NCBI GenBank assembly: GCA_027592025.1
Contig: JAQCIQ010000003.1
Span: 62,001-126,000, forward strand
DNA: 64,000 nucleotides
Reading direction: 5' to 3'
From: Bacteroidota bacterium
Lineage (GTDB): Bacteria > Bacteroidota > Bacteroidia > Flavobacteriales > Flavobacteriaceae
Both the position numbers and the translations under genes were made by a program. Numbering within the stretch: the first letter of the stretch is position 1; every line of letters starts with the position of its first letter. The notes beneath the pieces are model-generated. The model was not told where the DNA came from and ran no database searches. It saw only the letters and a list, made by a program, of their open reading frames with translations. Below, in pieces: positions 62,011 through 64,000 of the stretch.

Positions 62011-63098
62011 TGCCTGCGTCTTTCAGAAACATGTCATTAGTGCCAAGAGTTCTGTTCGGGATTGGCACTTTCGATCAATTGAATTCCGTATTACTATCTC
62101 ACCGTCGAAACGCCAGAGCACCTTTTGTTTTTTTGGTGGATGACGTATTTACTCAGAGACATGATATCGTCCAAAAAATTCCATGTTCCTACGATGACCA
62201 AATTATTTTCGTGTCCACCATAGAAGAACCAACGACCATTCAGGTGGACGATTTGGTTCAACAAATTATCCTCAATTACCAAGAACTTCCCTCTGGAGTG
62301 ATAGGAATAGGAGGTGGGTCTGTTATGGATTTGGCCAAGGCTGTTGCCCTATTGCTGACCAACAAAGGTGGCGCTTCTGATTATCAAGGTTGGGATTTGG
62401 TTCAAAGCCCAGGAGTCTATAGTTTAGGTATTCCTACCATTTCAGGGACTGGAGCCGAGGTGTCAAGAACGGCCGTTTTGAAAGGTCCAGAAATGAAATT
62501 AGGCATTAATAGCGACTTCACACCTTTTGATCAGGTCATTCTTGACCCTGAATTGACCTTGGATGTTCCCAAGAATCAGTGGTTTTACACTGGAATGGAC
62601 TGTTTTATCCATTGTGTGGAATCCTTAAATGGGACTTTCTTAAATGCCTTTAGCCAAGTTCATGGTGAAAAAGCTATGGCACTATGCGAGAATGTTTTTT
62701 TAAATTCTAAGTTGACCACTCTTGAAAAAAGCGAGCAATTAATGATGGCCTCTTGGTTAGGAGGTGTGAGTATTGCCAATTCCCAAGTTGGAATAGTCCA
62801 TGCCTTGAGCTATGGATTGTCTTTTGTTAAGGGCATTAAACATGGGCTTGGCAATTGTATGGCAATTGAGCATCTCGAAACCTATTACCCAGAGGGCACC
62901 AAGATGTATAGAAAAATGAAAGACTCACATCAAATAGACATTCCATCTGGGGTATGCGAACATTTGTCTGAAAGGGAATACCAGCAGATGACCAAAATTG
63001 CTCTCAGTTTAAATCCTTTATGGGAAAATGCCTTAGGGAGAAATTGGAAGTCTGTTGTCAACGAAAAAGTAGTGCGAGAACTCTACGAAAAAATGTAG
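62010..63098 (+). CDS. kdnB: KdnB-like Kdo 8-oxidase (Fe-dependent alcohol dehydrogenase family)
   Basis: A 362-residue group III alcohol dehydrogenase: GIGGGSVMDLAKA (cofactor binding), PTISGTGAEVS, and the metal-ligand histidines in MDCFIHCVES, GIVHALSYGL and IKHGLGNC. Coupling to kdsB makes KdnB the best match: in Shewanella KdnB oxidises C8 of Kdo and KdnA aminates it, giving Kdo8N. No kdnA-type aminotransferase is in the window, though one may lie elsewhere. Another alcohol dehydrogenase function cannot be excluded. A later in-frame ATG at 62028 is an alternative start. Confidence 0.82.
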   Translation: MPASFRNMSLVPRVLFGIGTFDQLNSVLLSHRRNARAPFVFLVDDVFTQRHDIVQKIPCSYDDQIIFVSTIEEPTTIQVDDLVQQIILNYQELPSGVIGIGGGSVMDLAKAVALLLTNKGGASDYQGWDLVQSPGVYSLGIPTISGTGAEVSRTAVLKGPEMKLGINSDFTPFDQVILDPELTLDVPKNQWFYTGMDCFIHCVESLNGTFLNAFSQVHGEKAMALCENVFLNSKLTTLEKSEQLMMASWLGGVSIANSQVGIVHALSYGLSFVKGIKHGLGNCMAIEHLETYYPEGTKMYRKMKDSHQIDIPSGVCEHLSEREYQQMTKIALSLNPLWENALGRNWKSVVNEKVVRELYEKM

Positions 63099-63818
63099 CT
63101 AGTCCTCAGTTTCTTCCATGGTGTGATAAACTGATTGAACATCGTCGTCTTCCTCAATTTTATCCAGCAGTTTTTCGATGTCTGCGGACTGTTCTTTATT
63201 GAGGGTCTTGGTGATTTTAGGAATGCGCTCAAATCCAGACGAAAGAATTTCTATACCTCTTGATTCTAATTCAGATTGAAGCGCTCCAAAAGACTCAAAA
63301 GGGCCATAAATCATGATTCCATCATCATCTTCAAAAACTTCTTCGGCACCAAAATCAATCAAGTCGAAGGTCAATTCTTCAACATCCAAACCTTCTGCGT
63401 TGACGCGAAAATTGCAGGTGTGATCAAACATAAAAACCACAGAGCCTGAGGTTCCAAGAGAACCGTCACATTTGTTGAAATAACTTCTGATGTTGGCCAC
63501 GGTTCTGGTATTGTTATCAGTGGCTGTTTCAACCAAAATAGCTATGCCATGAGGACCATAACCTTCGAACAACACCTCTTTAAAGTCCCCTTGAGATTTG
63601 TCAGAGGCCTTTTTGATGGCTCTCTCAACATTGTCTTTGGGCATATTCACGGCCTTCGCATTCTGAATCACTGCTCTGAGTCGGGAGTTGGAAGATGGGT
63701 CAGGTCCATTCTCCTTAACAGCCATGACAATATCTTTGCCAATGCGAGTAAAGGCCTTACTCATGGCCGACCAACGCTTCATTTTTCGTGCTTTTCTGAA
63801 TTCGAATGCTCTTCCCAT
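63099..63818 (-). CDS. yebC: YebC/PmpR family regulatory or translation protein
   Basis: A 239-residue YebC: the start MGRAFEFRKARKMKRWSAMS, DPSSNSRLRAVIQNAKAVNM, the GYGPHGIAILVE block and GSLGTSGSVVFMF. The family was named as DNA-binding regulators; some members were later shown to help ribosomes at proline stretches. The last residues are very acidic. The stop abuts the kdnB stop as TAGCTA. The -7 element TACTTTTG lies at 63835-63842. Confidence 0.95.
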   Translation of the reverse strand: MGRAFEFRKARKMKRWSAMSKAFTRIGKDIVMAVKENGPDPSSNSRLRAVIQNAKAVNMPKDNVERAIKKASDKSQGDFKEVLFEGYGPHGIAILVETATDNNTRTVANIRSYFNKCDGSLGTSGSVVFMFDHTCNFRVNAEGLDVEELTFDLIDFGAEEVFEDDDGIMIYGPFESFGALQSELESRGIEILSSGFERIPKITKTLNKEQSADIEKLLDKIEEDDDVQSVYHTMEETED

Positions 63819-63834
63819 GGAATTATTTTTCTTA

Positions 63835-63842
63835 CAAAAGTA
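63835..63842 (-). promoter_or_regulatory. -7 promoter element TACTTTTG for yebC
   Basis: Perfect TAnnTTTG on the minus strand, giving a leader of about 13 nt. Confidence 0.6.
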
Positions 63843-63874
63843 AGCGGACTAAATCAATATTACAATCCCAAATT

Positions 63875-64000
63875 TTATTGGGATAAATTCTGCTGCACTT
63901 CAATTTCTTCTAAAAACTGTTGTGTCTGAAATTGAAGGTGTTCGGGTAATTTGTTTTTTTTAGGCAACACAGCTAGGAATCGGTCGTCGTTGGTGGTGTA
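63875..64000 (-). CDS. C-terminal end of an unidentified protein (continues beyond window)
   Basis: An open minus-strand frame enters from the right edge and ends at the TAA at 63875-63877, giving 41 residues: NDDRFLAVLPKKNKLPEHLQ, then a helical, Gln/Glu-rich tail EEIEVQQNLSQ. The piece is too short to name. A 7-bp inverted repeat ATCCCAA/TTGGGAT (63865-63884) spans the stop and may be a weak terminator. The frame, composition and the following yebC promoter make a real gene end likely. Confidence 0.55.
   Translation of the reverse strand, partial: YTTNDDRFLAVLPKKNKLPEHLQFQTQQFLEEIEVQQNLSQ

Noticed and set aside
1-64000. CRISPR arrays, tRNAs, rRNAs, insertion sequences, prophage or a new defence island
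   Set aside because: Reading through both strands showed no regular repeats with spacers, no tRNA or rRNA signatures, no transposase, and no cluster of unknown genes of the type seen in defence islands; nearly every gene is a housekeeping or Bacteroidota core family.

Overview
The window comes from a Bacteroidota chromosome, most like the gliding, Flavobacteria-type lineages; the family cannot be fixed from the sequence. Evidence: gliding and type IX secretion genes (a fused gldF-gldG, porQ), Bacteroidota-specific families (DUF4294, DUF6048, DUF6452, DUF3822, DUF2027, CCC-motif protein), the characteristic -7 promoter TAnnTTTG (sometimes with a -33 TTG about 18-20 bp upstream) before many genes, almost no Shine-Dalgarno sites, and a fair number of TTG starts. 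It is a compact core-genome region of about 64 genes. No prophage, insertion sequence, CRISPR array, rRNA or tRNA was seen. The only clear trace of a mobile element is a decayed DUF3871 fragment directly behind mnmE.

Layout. 0-5 kb: end of a phosphoglucosamine-mutase-like gene, LpxL-like acyltransferase, lipoprotein, mnmE, DUF3871 scar, SGNH hydrolase, secreted protein. 5-13 kb: large FAD/Fe-S dehydrogenase facing dnaN; SAM hydrolase with gldFG. 13-20 kb: phoH-purC-acs, M42 aminopeptidase, DUF4294, THUMP methyltransferase. 20-26 kb: rlmD-DUF6452-DUF6048, ornithine aminotransferase, CCC/DUF2752 membrane pair, Smr protein, cysteine desulfurase. 26-34 kb: TonB receptor and M23 peptidase, ZapB-like coil-zapA-6S RNA-rny, xerD. 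34-45 kb: envelope and redox genes (OMP, glutathione peroxidase, two MsrB, M48 peptidase), aroQ, lpd, MFS, lon, porQ-cmk. 45-55 kb: LysM protein, rpsA with a structured leader, then the run pyrR-pyrB-small gene-rnz-pdxH-sixA-ppk-ppx. 55-64 kb: dnaX-miaE, rnpB, rsmD-DUF3822-membrane protein, RecD-like helicase, kdsB-kdnB, yebC.

How it works together. Most genes are housekeeping: replication (dnaN, dnaX), RNA processing and modification (mnmE, rlmD, rsmD, miaE, rny, rnz, rnpB), protein quality control (lon, M48, M42, MsrB), polyphosphate turnover (ppk, ppx), and envelope construction (LpxL, kdsB/kdnB, porQ, gldFG). The most interesting signals are an A10 slippage site in dnaX placed exactly where a gamma subunit should end, a 6S-like RNA between zapA and rny, a possible integration scar at the 3' end of mnmE, a kdsB-kdnB pair pointing to 8-amino-Kdo in LPS, a rpsA leader with two incompatible helices, -7 promoters abutting start codons (leaderless mRNAs), and convergent genes whose stop codons interlock almost everywhere. 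No clearly new multi-gene system stands out.
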